A stretch of 64,000 bases of DNA from Episyrphus balteatus (GCF_945859705.1 NC_079137.1:78389150-78453149), one strand, 5' to 3'. Counted from the first letter of the stretch, positions 36,210 to 50,027 are shown. Numbers and translations: made by a program. Notes: a model not told the origin generated them from the letters alone.

Positions 36210-39132
36210 CTCCTATTCTTCCAGACCGTGAATCATACAAAAGGAATTTTAGTCTTCGTTTTCATGACACATTAAGCCTACCAATTAAAAAACATAGCAT
36301 GATTAAAAACACTAATTTAATTCCACACCTCTTCTAGACACATAAAACAATTTTTACAAAAAAAAAAAAAACTTATTTAACTAAATACTTTGCATGTTTT
36401 CAGCAAAGCACTTTAATTTTATTTTTCCCAGACCTCATTTTATTCTGATTTTCATTTCAACTCTACCATGTTAAATGTATGTCCTTCATCTTTTGGAAGA
36501 AAAAAAAAAAAAAAACCTTCAAGTTCGTTATCAGAGATGGTCTTAATTCAAATCTAACCCACATATAACAGCGATTCACTATCGGAATGAACATATACAT
36601 ATACACTCTAAAAACTTGCCTTGAAAAACAAGTAAAACGAGTAGAATGTTGGTCAACATTTTTTAGCCCATTCTACTGGTGCTTGCTCTCTATGTCCCAC
36701 ATTTTCACCCTCCTTCCGGCAGTGTGTCACATAATTTATTTTCAACTCTCCAAAATACCCCCTAAAGCAATCTCCGGTTTTTCCATTTTTTTTTTTTTTT
36801 TTTTTTTTTTTATTTTGCTTTGCTTTCTACCCAAAAACCCTCTTCTTCAACAACGACTGCTACGATGACAACAAAAAAAGCACTTAAAATCGATTAAAAT
36901 ACTTTATGCTCGTTCCAAAATGAAGAATTGCTCAACATCATCACCCTCTCTCTTTTTGTACTATACTCCCACACTTAAATTTGAGAAAAAAAAAGATACA
37001 ACTTCATCATTTTTCCCTCTCTCAAATCGAATCGAATCTGCTTAAAATTTATCAAAAAAAAAAAAAAAAAAACTCATGAAATGCAATTTTAAATGACTAT
37101 CGAATGAGTGCAGCAACCAGCAACAAGAGGGTGGCAACAACGGCCAATGTCGACGACAACGATTTAAGTATTTCAAAAAACTTCTATTGTTGAAAAATCT
37201 CTCTCCCTCGTTTTGAGCTTTTTTTTTGATGGGCCCTAGAGAATCAAGCGAGCCATCATCATCAAAAAAAAAAAAAAAAAAAAAACTAGAGAAGAAATAG
37301 AAAATGAAATGACATTTATTTTCAAATTGAAATGGACAAGCACAAAAAAATACGGAAGAAAATAAACTTCAAGCTGAAATCTAGGTCAAGTGTGTAATAT
37401 CCTGATAAAATGTCTGCCATATCCTCCTTTTTTCTATCCATTATGCCAAATATCTCAAAAAAAAAAAAAAAAAAAAATCCTAAAAAAAAAAAAATTTTTT
37501 TTTTTGAAGAATAAAAGCGATTTTTCATTGCCTCTCTATCATCGTAGTCATCATCATCTCATTGTCAGACTATCACTCGTCATCTTATGGCCTTTTGGCC
37601 AATATTTTATCGAATCGTCACTTTTCACATTTGTGACATATCAAGTGACATTTGGACAACGAAATGACAATCGACTTTTGACATTTTTTTTTTTTTTTCA
37701 TTTTTGTATTCCATAATTGTTTTCTTTCTAGTATCTGTCACGCCATCTGTATTCGGTAATAAACAAATTTCTCTTACTTATATTGTACACAAATGCAATT
37801 TTATGACACTTTGACATGAGATACAATTTTGTTTTACGACATAATTATGTCTTACCCTCTGGAGTATCTATCTATCTATCTTTCTATCCATCTAGCCCGA
37901 ACCAACCTTACCTGACTTTCGGTTTGCGTCCTCTTGTGGCTCATCAGATTGTCATCGTCGGAGCAGTGCGGTGGCATGTTGCATAATATAAACTTGATTT
38001 AAATTATTTAATAGTTCCCTAGGGCTGTTCACCAGAGGGCGGGTGTGAGTGAGGTGATGGCTGTGTAGTTGGGATATAATAACAATCTAGGTAATTTTGA
38101 AATGTGTCAAAGTGATTACCACCTGTCAAATTATATGTCAATTTAGACAGGTTATCCGGTTTGCGCCATCTATTGACATTTATTTACCCTAAAGATCCAA
38201 ATAAACCAAACAAAAAAAAAGAGAAAGAGAATCACTTTTTAACGACCATTGGTCAGGAAAAGAGGACATAAATTTAATTATTATTTGCTTATTTGCCAAG
38301 GTAAACCCTTTTTTGTTTAGGCTTGAATTTTGCCAACAAAAACAATCAACAACAAAACAATATACACAAAAAAAAAATAGCAAAAAAAAAGTTAAAATTA
38401 AACCCAAATCCCCTTGAGGGTTGACATTTTGTAAGTCACAAAGCCCTATTCCTCTCTTTCTCTCTCTCTCTTTCACTCTTTCAGTCTATCTCTATATTTT
38501 GTGAACACCGCGCGTGTTAATTGAAAATCATTATTTCAATATTTGACTGCAGCAGCAGCAGCATAATACTCTGACTGCAACCTTTTAGCTATTTACATAG
38601 GGCTTCGGTTTTCTCTCGCTGCTCACTGTTATACTAGAACCATATTACCTCTCTCCAACAAAAACCCTTTTTGCCAACCCTTCTCTGTTCTGCTGATGAT
38701 GATGCCTTGAATATTTGTGTATTATTTTGTGTTTGTGCAAAAAATTTGGTTTTGTACACACGCGACTGATTGTTAACGAAAACATTCACACGTGCACATT
38801 AAGCGTGTGCTTGTCTCCCCTTTCTCCTGTGGCAAGAACTTGTGTATATCTCTATCATAGACATAAATTCAAAATTTCTGTGGGGGAGGGGTGGGAGTGT
38901 GTATGGGGAGGTGGGGGTGTTGATAACATTCACAAATATTCATGTGCGTTTTTTGTTCTTACACAGTATAAGTTGAATGATTTTGAACCTTTTATGGGGG
39001 GTTGGTTAGGGGACTGAGGGGGTGAAGAGAGAGGAAAAGGATTCGTATCCTTCTTCCTATTGTTTGGTGATGATTTAAGTACGCACGCTGTTTTCGTTGT
39101 TTGGAAAAGGATTTTTTTGCGTCTTCGTTTTT

Positions 39133-39167
<35 letters not shown>

Positions 39168-39340
39168 AAGTAAATAAAATAAGTGGAAGCTTGTTTAGAT
39201 TTTTGCACATAAATATAGCATTAAGGGAATTTTCGGTTGAACAATATTGAAGTTTCCGAAGGGAATATGAAAAAAGAGCGCCTTGAAATGAAACTTTGGG
39301 GCCAACAGTTGAATTGTAACCTTAGATTTTGCCTACAATT
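36210..39340. other. Mixed DNA with many A/T tracts, no gene recognised
   Basis: Long homopolymer tracts occur at about 36788-36811, 37054-37071, 37265-37285, 37458-37505 and 39137-39166. A (TATC)n run lies near 37866-37885 and a CT-rich run near 38451-38473. Frames spanning these tracts (for example 36587-36868, 37390-37716 and 38930-39210) are low-complexity artefacts. Confidence 0.4.
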
Positions 39341-39357
39341 AGTTGTTTTTTTTTTAG

Positions 39358-40190
39358 ACTATAAAGCTTCTATAAAACTTCGTTTCAGAAGCTTATTGCA
39401 TTCAATTTAATAGAAGTTTATTATTATTTGAGTAAGGAATAATTTTTTTATTAAAAATATCAAACAAAAAACAGTCCTATAACACTTTTTAGATTCTATA
39501 AAACTTCCTTTAAACTTCTTATTTTTCGTTTGACTCTTTAATATTTCAATGCTAATTTAAAATAATATTGCCTACATACTTCTATAAGACTAAGACTTAA
39601 TAAAAAGACTATACTTGCCTACAACTTGTATAAAGCTTCGATAAAACTTTCTTCTCTATTTTCTTAATTGAATGAAGTTAAGAGGAAGAAACTTGTATAA
39701 AAGTACTTTCATAGCAGTGAAAGACTTCCATCTTTAACTTCTTCTTTTTTCTTATAATTGTAGACATAAATGGTTGAAGCTTTTATAAAAAATTAATTGT
39801 TGTTTGGAAATTTCAATTTTAAATCTATCAGCGTGTATATATTTGTAAAACTCTATATAACTTCTATAAAATGTCAATTTAAGCTTTTTTTATCAAACTT
39901 CCATAGAGCTTCTGTATGAGGATTTTTAGCCGTCATGATTCGAGTTTCTCAGTTTAAACTATGCTGCAGATTTTAAATAGAAAAGAAACATCTTTTTTAT
40001 TTCTTGTATAAGGCTTCCATAAAGCTTATTTTTTCTTCGATAAGATTTCTCTTGTACTTAAAATGGCCGAAACTATGATCAAGATAATTTTTGCATATTT
40101 TTTCCATAAGATTTTGGAAAAAAAATGATATTTTGAAAAGAAATTGCCTTTACAAAGCTTCCATGAAACCTTAAATTTTTCTTGACCCAA
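39358..40190 (+). repeat. Degenerate field of CTTCTATAAAACTTC-like motifs
   Basis: More than ten variants of CTT(C/G)(T/C)ATAA(A/G)(A/G)CTTC occur, for example CTTCTATAAAACTTC near 39367, TTCTATAAAACTTCC near 39493, CTTGTATAAAGCTTC near 39627, and CTTCCATAAAGCTTA near 40014. One outlier lies at about 41274. The spacing is irregular, consistent with an old, eroded tandem repeat. Confidence 0.55.
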
Positions 40191-40369
40191 AAAATAAGCA
40201 ACTTATTATTATTGAAAAATTATAAAGTAAATTGTTTTCGAATGATCGAACAAATCTTTCTACGAACTTTTTTGAAATGAAAATTCCATGATTTTAACCT
40301 ATTGATATAATAATATTTCATAAATTTGCAGTTCTTAACCGGAGCAATTATTAATACTTTCGTAATGAA

Positions 40370-41215
40370 AGTCTGATATTTTGGGATTTACTCAGATTTA
40401 TATCAGTCACATGTCGGGCTATTTCATGATTCTTAAGCACAAATCCATATTACAATTCAATATAATCATGATATTTATAATAGAAATCTGTGATACTTTG
40501 AGCAGAAATCTGTGATAAATAATTATGATAATAATTGACCTGTGATATTATTTGTATTTTAAATGACGGTTACCGAATAATCTTATGATATTAAAGAATT
40601 TTGTGATACTTTCCGCATCAATTTGTGATACTCCCCTGAATTGGTTTGCTGTCGAATATATCACTACTACTTTTACTTTCAATTAGTGATATATATTAAA
40701 CAAATCCATGATAAGTACATATCAATGCGATCCGTGATACTGACTTTTGATATTCTTGATATTTTTCTTGTTGGAGAGCTATCAGTACGTGAATTAATCT
40801 GAAATGTTTGACAGAAATACCTACTCGAAAACATTAACTGGAAAAAATCCTCTATTGATGAGAGTTGTGATATTATCACAAAAATCCGTGATACTTATCA
40901 GTTTCATAAAAAAAAACGTACCGAAGAAATCCGTGAACCATGGTACCTACAGAAGAATCGCGTGATACAGACGGTAATAATCCATGTTACTTTATATATC
41001 AATCTGTGATATATCACAGCTTTTTGTGATATTTATTTATTAAATCAGTAATATTATTTGTTAATCTGTGATACTAACTGGAGAACTTCTTCACAATGCT
41101 TATTGGACTCTTACAATTTATCGAAAACAATCACGAAATTTTCGCACCAAATCGCTATAATACCTGGCAAAAAATTTTGTGATACAAAGCTATTGGACAT
41201 AACCTGTGATTTTTT
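40370..41215 (+). repeat. Degenerate field of CTGTGATACT-like motifs
   Basis: About twenty variants of (A)ATC(C/T)GTGATA(C/T) occur within ~850 bp, including AATCTGTGATACTTTG near 40485, AATCCGTGATACTTATC near 40881, and the palindrome GTGATATATCAC near 41007. Almost all are in one orientation. Spacing is mostly about 20-40 bp with gaps. It adjoins the TATAAA-motif field but has a different unit. Confidence 0.65.
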
Positions 41216-42323
41216 AGAAAATCGTATCTGAAAATTCCATTAAGTTTCTATTGCACTTCTTTTTCCTCTGTAAAGCTTCCATAAAACATTTTATCAGCTC
41301 GGTAAACAGAAACTCAACTGATGTTGCCTGAATTAAGACCCAAATATTCATACAAAGAACTTTGTATAAAGATTCTTTCAAGAACAAAAATTTCAAAATT
41401 TAACATCTCTGGGCCCTCAAAAAAAAAAAAAATTCCTCAATTCCACCTCTGCCATACCAAAAATCCTAGAGTTAGGGTTGGTTCTGGTTTTTATTCTGTG
41501 ACAAAGTTTGATGTTGTTGTTATTCTTCTTATTATTCTTTAAGAAGAGAGACAATAAATTGCTACTTAATTGTGCTTACATTATTTTTTTTTTTTTGGCA
41601 AAGAAAAACAACATGTTCATATCTATTTGAGACATCAAGTCTGTGTGACAATGATCTGACAGAAGAGACAAGAGAGAAGAGATCAGAAGGTAACTTGATA
41701 TTCTTACGTTCGTAGACTTCCAAAAATAAAAATAAAAAATCCTTGTCATTTTGAATGGCGCCCAACGTAAGCATAGACAAAGACGACAAACAAAAAAAAA
41801 AGAAGACACAGAGAAATCCTTGTGTGTGATGGGAAATCCGCCCTGAAGAAAAAAAAAGGTAACATATCAAAACAAACCAAGTCTGACATTCATTAACGTC
41901 TCTACGTAACGTATATACATATTTTACACTAGAACACCCTCACGTTTTAAGATGAAAAAAAAAAAAAAAAAAAAAATGGAGCTTGATGATGGCCATGATA
42001 TCATTACCATTGCCAGTTTTTTTTTTTTTAGCCAGTTATAATCCATCTCACATATTCGAGACAAGAGTATTATTATGACGACATCCTCCAGGGATGAAAT
42101 TAATGTCAAATTATTTTCTCCTCACCCTTTTTTTTTTCATATTTGTTCGTTTTTTTTTTTTTTTTTTTTTTTTATTCCATCTGGATTTCATTCTCGTTTT
42201 CCATTCAAAATGGAACCTCTCCACATGGAATATGAAAAACAACCCTGGGAGATCTCCCTACGCTGCCTCTGGGCAGCTTTAGTTCAGTTTGATTTGCTCG
42301 CTCAGATGTCATAAGTTCCATAA

Positions 42324-42354
<31 letters not shown>

Positions 42355-43860
42355 CCTCTAACAGAAATGGACTCTCACATTCTAAGGAAGACTTCACTCT
42401 GCTGGAGTGGGTTACGTCTGTAAAATATCTATTTCATGCGTGAGTGTAAATTTAAGGCCTGAAGGAAAAAGAAGACGACCGACGTGTTTTGTGATACAGA
42501 TAGTCAGGAACCAGAGAATGTGTAAGAAGATACAACATCTCTTCTTCGTTATCAAACCCAAAGTTTTTCCATCGTCGTCGTCGTCAAATACAAAAACAAA
42601 TTCACGTGAAAACGATGCTACTTAGTATATTCTCAACCCCTCCTCTCAAACCCTCGACGCATCACAGAGCCAGCCGGTCTTAATCGAGAGAACATGATGC
42701 GTTGAATATTAAAAAGAACAAGAATAAAACTTTTGCCCCCCAAAACTCTGTGGAATTCCCGTTCCACCCGCCCAATCCATTCCAACCGAACAGAACTAAA
42801 AACCCGCCAACCAGCATCATCCAGAGAGAAGCGCCAGAGTTTATACTTCCTCGCTGCCGTTCATTCATTCGTTCCTGGGTTCTGTTCCCTTTTTCCACAT
42901 CGTCATCATTGCCATCACTAAAGCGCTTCAAGGCTTCGAGCGGAACCTACTCAAATGAAAACGTTCATTCACCCGCATATGTGCGCGGTGCGGTGCGGTG
43001 CTGCGGGGGTGCATGAGTTTGTAATATTTATTGCGTGAATTATTGCCACCTCCGGGGACAGACCGGGCTATTTAAGAATTTATGAAGTTTTATTATGTAG
43101 CACGGTGTAGCGCTTCTTCGACGCGGTGGCGGCGGCGGCGTTGCCATCGCGCGTTCATAATTCGACAGTTAAGTATGGAATGTTATTTTTTTTCTCTTTC
43201 CCTCTCTCTTGTTTGTTGTTGTTGGGATTTTGATATTCCATTTAGTGTGGAAACCGTCTCGATTAGGTTTATTTTCCCAGTTTAAATTGTTATAGCTGAT
43301 GATGCCTTTTGTATAAAGCTCCTTTTTTGCCATCGAAATGATGATGGTTATGTGTGTGTGTGTGATATAAGGACCCTATACACCTTTTCATACCCTTTTT
43401 ATACGCACAGGATTTTCTGGGCCTGTCAAAAAAGGTGCAGGTCTTCTATAATAATGCGTGCAATGCGAACGGAGGTATAATGTGATTGACTTTTATGGGC
43501 AATCAAGCCAGGGAGTTTGATTGAAAATTATGAACGTGCAATGATGGCGAACGATATTTAGGCTTTTTTTTGTTGTTGTTTGGAACATAAAAGTCTCGCG
43601 CGACAATATAATTTCCGGCATAAAGAGCTCAGAGAGTGAGAGTATGTATGTGTGTAAAATAAGGTAATTGTTATTTAGGCTCTGTTTTGGAGAGCTTATA
43701 AAGTTTTCATGTCTCAATTCAATCATTTTAAATTGCTTCATGAAAACGTCAAGCTGAAATGTCGTTAGTAACTTCCTACACCTCCTACAATGAATGTAAT
43801 ATTTTGCAATCAACTTAAACAAGGTGTGACTTGAAATTGCACATTAAAAAAATTCATACA
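41216..43860. other. Higher-complexity DNA, no gene recognised; one core motif
   Basis: The DNA becomes more balanced at 42.4-43.9 kb, with CG-rich patches near 42980-43010 and 43120-43150. Poly(A)/poly(T) tracts lie near 41953-41976, 42151-42174 and 42325-42350. Frames of 60-110 codons overlap on both strands and none is recognised. Confidence 0.35.
41756..41766 (-). repeat. Isolated GTTGGGCGCCA core motif with 13-nt tRNA-Lys match
   Basis: Exact core on the minus strand, preceded there by AC, giving ACGTTGGGCGCCA. This is the longest match in the window to the tRNA-Lys(CUU) 3' end with CCA. The flank beyond does not continue the tRNA. Confidence 0.7.
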
Positions 43861-45682
43861 CATACAAAAAAAAAACAGTTGAAAAAATGATAGAGGCCTT
43901 AGTTTTTTCAATGGGACATGATTTGAGATGGTTTTTGAAGTATGATTTCAACTGATTTCTGAGCTGTTTTTAACTGACAATCTTGTTTCATTTTTTTATT
44001 CTCTTGTTAGGTTTATTATTTATATTTTTTAAATAAAAAGAAAAATTTCAAAATTTTTCTTAAAAAGATGGCAGTGCAAAGTAAAACATTAAAAAATACA
44101 ATATCCATGATAAATAAATTTTTTGTTTGTAGGTACTTTGTACAAAATCAGTTCTACTCAAACTTAAAAGGGGTGCTTGTCAATTAGATTATTGCAATTT
44201 TGAGATTATGTTGTTAGCTTTAAAAAAGATTACTTAACAAAAAAAAAAACAAATCAAAATTCGTAACCGTTTTTCCATAGCTAATTTTTTAACGAATTCT
44301 GAACTGTCTCTTTAGTGCTGTCCCCATTTGTTTTACTTCATATTATGAAGAACTTAATCATGGAAATGATTAAAAAATGGTTAAAGAGGTAAATTCTTGT
44401 AATAACTAGTTCAAGAGAAGAAATTAGCATTAAACTTTAAGTTACAAAAAAAAAAAATTACACATACGCCACAGTGACCTCATCAGTTAAATCGCAATAT
44501 TAATAAACAAAAAATTTAAATTAAAGCAGGAGTGGAACCGGCTAAGATGATTATTTGATAGTTGAAATTAATTTTGCACAATTTTGTGTTACCCCCAAAA
44601 AATAACATACTTAAAGTTCCAACCAAAGACCAAAGGAAAAGTTGTCAAAATATGCCAGAAAAAAATAATGATATTAACAATATAACAAAAGCCAATGAAA
44701 TAATTTTGAAAAAAAAAATGTTAGCAGAAAATGATTGATGAGGGTATTTAAAAAAATATAAATGGGAAAGTTGGAGTTAGTTAAAAGATATACAACTTAT
44801 TTTGGAACCTGAAAAATATAGAAAAAAATCTCAAAAACAAATTCAATAAGACAATACACCAATTTGTGCCTAAGCAAATATTCTTTCAGAATATTATTTA
44901 ATTATTTCATTTTTTTTTTGTTTGTTTTATTGTGGAATAGAAAATGGGTAAAGTTGAAAAAATTGAGGAAAAAATCAATTTTTCAAGATTTATGAGATAA
45001 AAACCTACACTTTATTTTTTTAAACAATAGACTTATGTACATCATTCAAAAGGTCTGAGAACGCGCTTTCCAAAAACATATAACATATTAAGAATTGTTA
45101 GTAAAATGACTGAGATATTTTAAGATTACCGCGTAAAGTCTGTAAAAATGGTTTTTATAAATAAAAAAGAATTGGAGGGTTCCAAAAATATAACACAAAT
45201 ATTTTTATGCATTATTCGACTATATAAACAGCCTACATTATGTTACTTGTCGGGTGTAGCACAGTGTTATTAAAATTAAAAAGTTGTTGATAAATTTTTG
45301 AATTTTGAAAATCTCATTAGAGCATTTCTTCGGATGAAATTTTTTACTTTAACAGTGAAAACCAATTAGCTGCTATTTAGGAAAAATAATTTCAAAACCA
45401 GAAAACAAAAACAAAAAAAAAAAACATTTTTTGATATCGACTTTTAGTAAATGTTAGTGATGTGTTTTATATTTTTAATAAATTTTATTTTCACATCGTA
45501 CAAAGTTCTAAAAATTATAATACTTCTTTATAATTTTAATTAAGTCAACTTTTTTTAAAATTCCTTTTCTCCTTTGCGTTGTCTGAAAACTAACAACAAA
45601 CTAATTTGTGATGTAAAATTAACACTTAACATAAATCTGACATAATTCAACTGTACATTCTACCTCCATCATTGTTCAACTG
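43861..45682. other. Very AT-rich stretch, no feature seen
   Basis: AT-rich DNA without supported frames, inverted ends or tandem order. Confidence 0.5.
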
Positions 45683-45686
45683 ATTT

Positions 45687-45937
45687 GAAGGGTCCAGGGG
45701 AAAAACGGCACATGTCCACTTTTTGTCAAAAATGAACCAATGATGAGGTCTTGTAGTATTTACTGAGCTCTATTTGATGGCATCCTTACTTTTATAAAAT
45801 ATATTTAAGCCTTTCTGAAAGATATGTAGTACATTGTGCGCTTTTAGTACAAAGTTGTATGGAAAACGAAATTTCAAAATGCGTTTTTCACAAAATGAGT
45901 TGGAATGGACTTGTGCTGTTTTTCCCCTGGACCCTTC
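45687..45937. mobile_element. MITE, 251 bp, ~40-bp imperfect inverted ends
   Basis: The left end is GAAGGGTCCAGGGGAAAAAC followed by GGCACATGTCCA. The right end is the complement of GAAGGGTCCAGGGGAAAAAC followed by AGCACAAGTCCA. The element is flanked by ATTT on both sides (45683-45686 and 45938-45941), a possible 4-bp target duplication. There is no coding capacity. The superfamily is uncertain. Confidence 0.75.
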
Positions 45938-46062
45938 ATTTTTATTGTTTATTGGTACTTTGAAAAGCAGATAAATAAAAAAAATACCTTGCTTATAAAT
46001 TTAAGAACTTCACAAATTCTGTGCTTTAACTTAGATTTTCCTCCCGAGATACTTAATATGTA

Positions 46063-46558
46063 CATTAGGGTGTGTCAAAATGCTAAAGTATGGAATTTCC
46101 AAATGTAATAGCTTTTAAAAGTTGCATTACTTATCAAAAATATATCCTGCGTTTACAATTTTCATTTTATTTAATAAATTTGGCTTGCTCAAAATATAGG
46201 AAGAAATCGAAGAAATTTGAATTTTTAGAGATTTTTGACATATATTTTTTTTTATTGCGCTGTTGGAATACAAAAACAAATAATTTAAATATATATATTT
46301 ATAAAAAAAATCTTTTAAGCTTATATTTGTTGGAATTAAACACTAAGTAAAGAAGCTGCGAAATAATTTTTGCGAAGAAAAAAAATCATTTTTTCATATA
46401 AATGAACTTCAAACGATTTAAGCGAGCCAAAGACGAACGATATTATAATTTTTTTTTACATATTATTAAACCTTAGACCCTAATAAAATATTTTACCACT
46501 ATTACATTGCAAAATTAGGGTACTTTTTTCGGCCATACAAAAGTGACACACCCTAATG
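46063..46558. mobile_element. MITE, 496 bp, CATTAGGGTGTGTCA inverted ends
   Basis: The left end CATTAGGGTGTGTCA is exactly inverted at the right end (TGACACACCCTAATG), with TA on both sides (46061-46062 and 46559-46560). The flanks can also be read as a TGTACA duplication, because that hexamer is palindromic. The left end continues AAAATGCTAAAGTATGG and the right AAAAGTACATATGG-like. The 86-codon frame at 46090-46350 lies inside and is AT-driven. Confidence 0.75.
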
Positions 46559-46561
46559 TAC

Positions 46562-49500
46562 ATGTACCTACATAAATGAAAAAAATGACTAAAAGAAAGT
46601 TTGATTTTGTTCACGTTCCCACAATATCTACACAAAATAAATTATGAGTTTTCGAGTTCATATTTCGGTGCATTTTTAAGAAACTCATTTAAAGTGAGTT
46701 TCAATTTTATAAAAAGCTACCTATTAAAAACCAATTTATATTCATTCTCGTATTCAAAAAGTTCCAGTTCGAAACTTTTGCTCTATTTTCTAATTTTGAT
46801 GAGTTAGGTACCAACATCAAATAAGAAAATAGTTTTCTTGTCATCAATCATGTATGACCTCATTTTTTTTTTAATTACCATCTTTTTTAAAGCTCCTTTG
46901 TCAAAAACCGCAAGGTGTTGTCGTGTTTAATTACTTTAGCTTTCAAGAACAATTTATTTTCATCTAAAATCACACACATACAAATGACACACAATTTTAT
47001 CAAATCAATTTACCATTTTCAAAAAATCAAACATATGTCACCTTATCCTTGTTATATTCCATCATATAAACAAGCCAGAGCCTTCTAGCTATTTTGTCAA
47101 TATGTGTTTCTTTATCTCTTCTAAGCAAAATTGCCAATTTCCGATGAGAGGTGCCTAATTTCTGGCCGCAAGCCAAAAATAAAAAACATCTTTCAATTTT
47201 AATATCTTCTCTATACAAAAAAAAAAAAACCTTTTTGGTCCTACAACACACACACAGATGATAGCTACTCTACAACTTGACAAATTCCAATTTAATTCCA
47301 CATCCTTTCTAAAACTCGTGTGTGTGTGCAGCCAAACCAATTGCCAAGTCAAAGATATGATAAGAAACTGTCGCCATCACCGCCTTCACAAAACCACCCC
47401 TCACCTTTCTGACTCTTGTCTTAGAATACGAAATTAATCTAAACGAAGACAGTTAGATAATCCTCTCTGATCTAAATCTATCTAATTACTTTTAAGACAA
47501 ATTATCTTCACTAAAGAACGAAGAAAAAGGACGAACATTTAACAAAAAATTAGAAAAAATACAAAAAAAAAAAAAATGTCACATAAGACCCTTTCAAAGC
47601 TCTAAAAGAGAGTGTATGCGATAGAGACAGTCAAAGCTAGAGTTCGAGTTCTAAAAAGGATATTCTTAACACAACCACCAACTAGCTCTCGCACGACAAC
47701 AGGAAAAGCGGATTTTATATAAAATTCATTTCTGCCACATCTTAGTAAGGATCTTTCTTTTTCTCTGGTATTGGTGTCACGGGTGGGAACTAGTGGGTGG
47801 TAGTTGGTATTTCCGGTTTAAAGGAACTAAACTAAAAGAAAAATTCATGGGAAATTAATTGTCCTGACAGTTTCATCCTTAAACTCTCTGCATCACCTCG
47901 AGAATACAAGTCGTTCTTTTCCTACTATTTTTCCGATATTAAGTCCAACGACAACGACACGATATAGCAAGCAGCGATTGCAATGGCGTAGATATTAAGT
48001 GTCGCTTGTCACCGTTCGTTACCGTGTCGTGTCCTTGCACAATTTTCTCGCCTCCCACTCACACTCTCAGTATATTTTTTAATTTTATTTTTTTTTTTCT
48101 TCTACTACATTTTTTACCATTTTGATTTTAAATAGAGGCCAAAAGCCTTTTTATATATTCAAGTCGCGCGAGACACTTCAAGGAGACAATCATTCCTAAA
48201 AAAAAATGGTATATCTCCCCCGCCCCTCCTTCATTCTTATGGAAAAAGGATCTCTCTCTTTCTGCAGTCTTGAGTATATGAATCAAAAAAGGAGTAAATT
48301 ATTGTGTGCCTGCTGCTGCTAGTGCTGCACCTTTTGGCAGCTAGAAAACATGCACACCAAACAAAAATGTATTTTTCTTCAATTTGTAGTCCTTTCAGGA
48401 TAATTTTAGAGAAGCAAACAGGACACAGGACGAAATATAAAAAAAAAAATAGAAGAAAACTTCAAAGTTTTCGTTTTCGGTGTGATTTTTCTTTTAGGTG
48501 ATTTTTTTTTTCTTCATCGTATAGTCGTCCTCAGGACTCGGTCCAAATGTCCTTTATATTTTCTTCTATTTATTTTTGTATTTTTTGTTTTTCGCAATCA
48601 GCCGCACTGCTGCACTTTATGGCCGACACGTACAGTCCGACATTATTATTCGGCACGTCCTATTTAATTGTTTTTCAGTTCTCAATTTTTCGTCCTGTTT
48701 TTTTTTTTGCTTTGTTTTGTTTCTTAGCTTTTTTCTTATTTTTATATAATAAATGTTTTCTTGCAATTTGCGAAAAGAACGAGAACAAAATAAACTACAT
48801 CTTGGATCATCCGTCTGGAAATCTTATTTCCAGGAGAGGCTAAAGGCAGGAGGGGATGAAGAAAAAAATGCCTTTGAAATCACTGGACAGGATTTGTTAT
48901 TTTTTTTTTTTTCAATTTTTTGTTTTTTTTTTTTGAGCCTGAAGAAGAAGATGAAATAGCGTTTGAACTTTAGTCACGCAGAAAGGATAACTTATTTGAC
49001 ATTTTTTCTCTCTTCTTTGTGTTGTTTATTTGTGTTTGTGTTCTTCTCAGTAAGGTACTAGGCGAAATGGATTGATTTCTATTGAAAACGCTGCGCTAAA
49101 GTGATTAAGGACTATTTTCTAAATTTTTTTTTTCTTTTTTCAACTTGGTTCGGTTTTCTTAAGAACTCGTTTGTCGTTGTCGTTTATTATTGAATTTTTT
49201 TTTCTAAAAGATTTTTCTTTGAATTGTGTCAGAAAGTTGCTTTGAGAGAGATTTTTCTCTCTCAAAATAGAACAAAGTGAAAAAATAAAAGATTTTTGTT
49301 GATTTATATTTTAAGGATTATAAAGACATAAAAAAAGAAAAGTGATTTGTTGTGAGAGACTAATTGATATTAAAGTATAGTGACTTTGTTTTTGAAATAA
49401 TTAGTTGTGATCGAATTGATTAACTGTGTTTTGAAGGAGTTCCTCGAGAATACTGATGATTCAAGGATTCAGAAAGATTGTAAGTTTTAAAAGTAAGCCT

Positions 49501-49900
49501 ATAGCATTCACATCAATATAAAGTTTCTTTAAAGTTAGTTTTGTTTTTATCAGGTAAGAATATTCTGAGATTTTGAGTACCATACATGCATGTGAAAAAA
49601 ATTTGTTTTAAGCATTTACAGCTCTATCTTTTTTATGAAAAGAGTTCTACGTAAGACCCTCATAAGACCGTCCTGGGTTTTCCTAAATTTTTAAAAATTT
49701 CCTACATATTTAAAAATTCTTTATACATATTTTTTTAAAAAGCTAGTGAATTTTTCAAAAAAATTATGTTTCGGTAGACTACACTAGTTTACAAAAAATA
49801 AAAATTTGTTGGACCCCAAGTGCCGTTATACTTTTCATATAGATTAAAAAAAAAAAAAAAAAAAAAAAAAACGGCTCAAAAATTCCAAAAACAGGAGATT
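46562..49900. other. Mixed DNA, no gene recognised; hairpin and weak donor near 49.2-49.5 kb
   Basis: Positions 47.0-48.9 kb are higher complexity with simple repeats. A perfect 11-bp stem with a 4-nt loop, TTTGAGAGAGA..TCTCTCTCAAA, sits at 49241-49266. A GTAAGT splice-donor-like site lies at 49480. The 49.0-49.5 kb stretch has the texture of a fly 5' untranslated region, but no promoter or coding partner can be shown. A poly(A) run lies at about 49848-49871. Confidence 0.3.
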
Positions 49901-49903
49901 TTG

Positions 49904-50027
49904 AAATTCCATATTTTATCCAATTTTAGCTGTATTCAATTTTGTGACCATTAAGTATTTTGTTTAAATTCCATATTTTATCCAATTTTAGCTGTATTCA
50001 ATTTTGTGACCATTAAGTATTTTGTTT
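49904..50027 (+). repeat. Perfect 62-bp tandem duplication
   Basis: AAATTCCATATTTTATCCAA and the following 42 bp, ending in AAGTATTTTGTTT, are repeated head-to-tail, with copies starting at 49904 and 49966. I saw no difference between the copies, so the duplication is recent. Confidence 0.9.
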
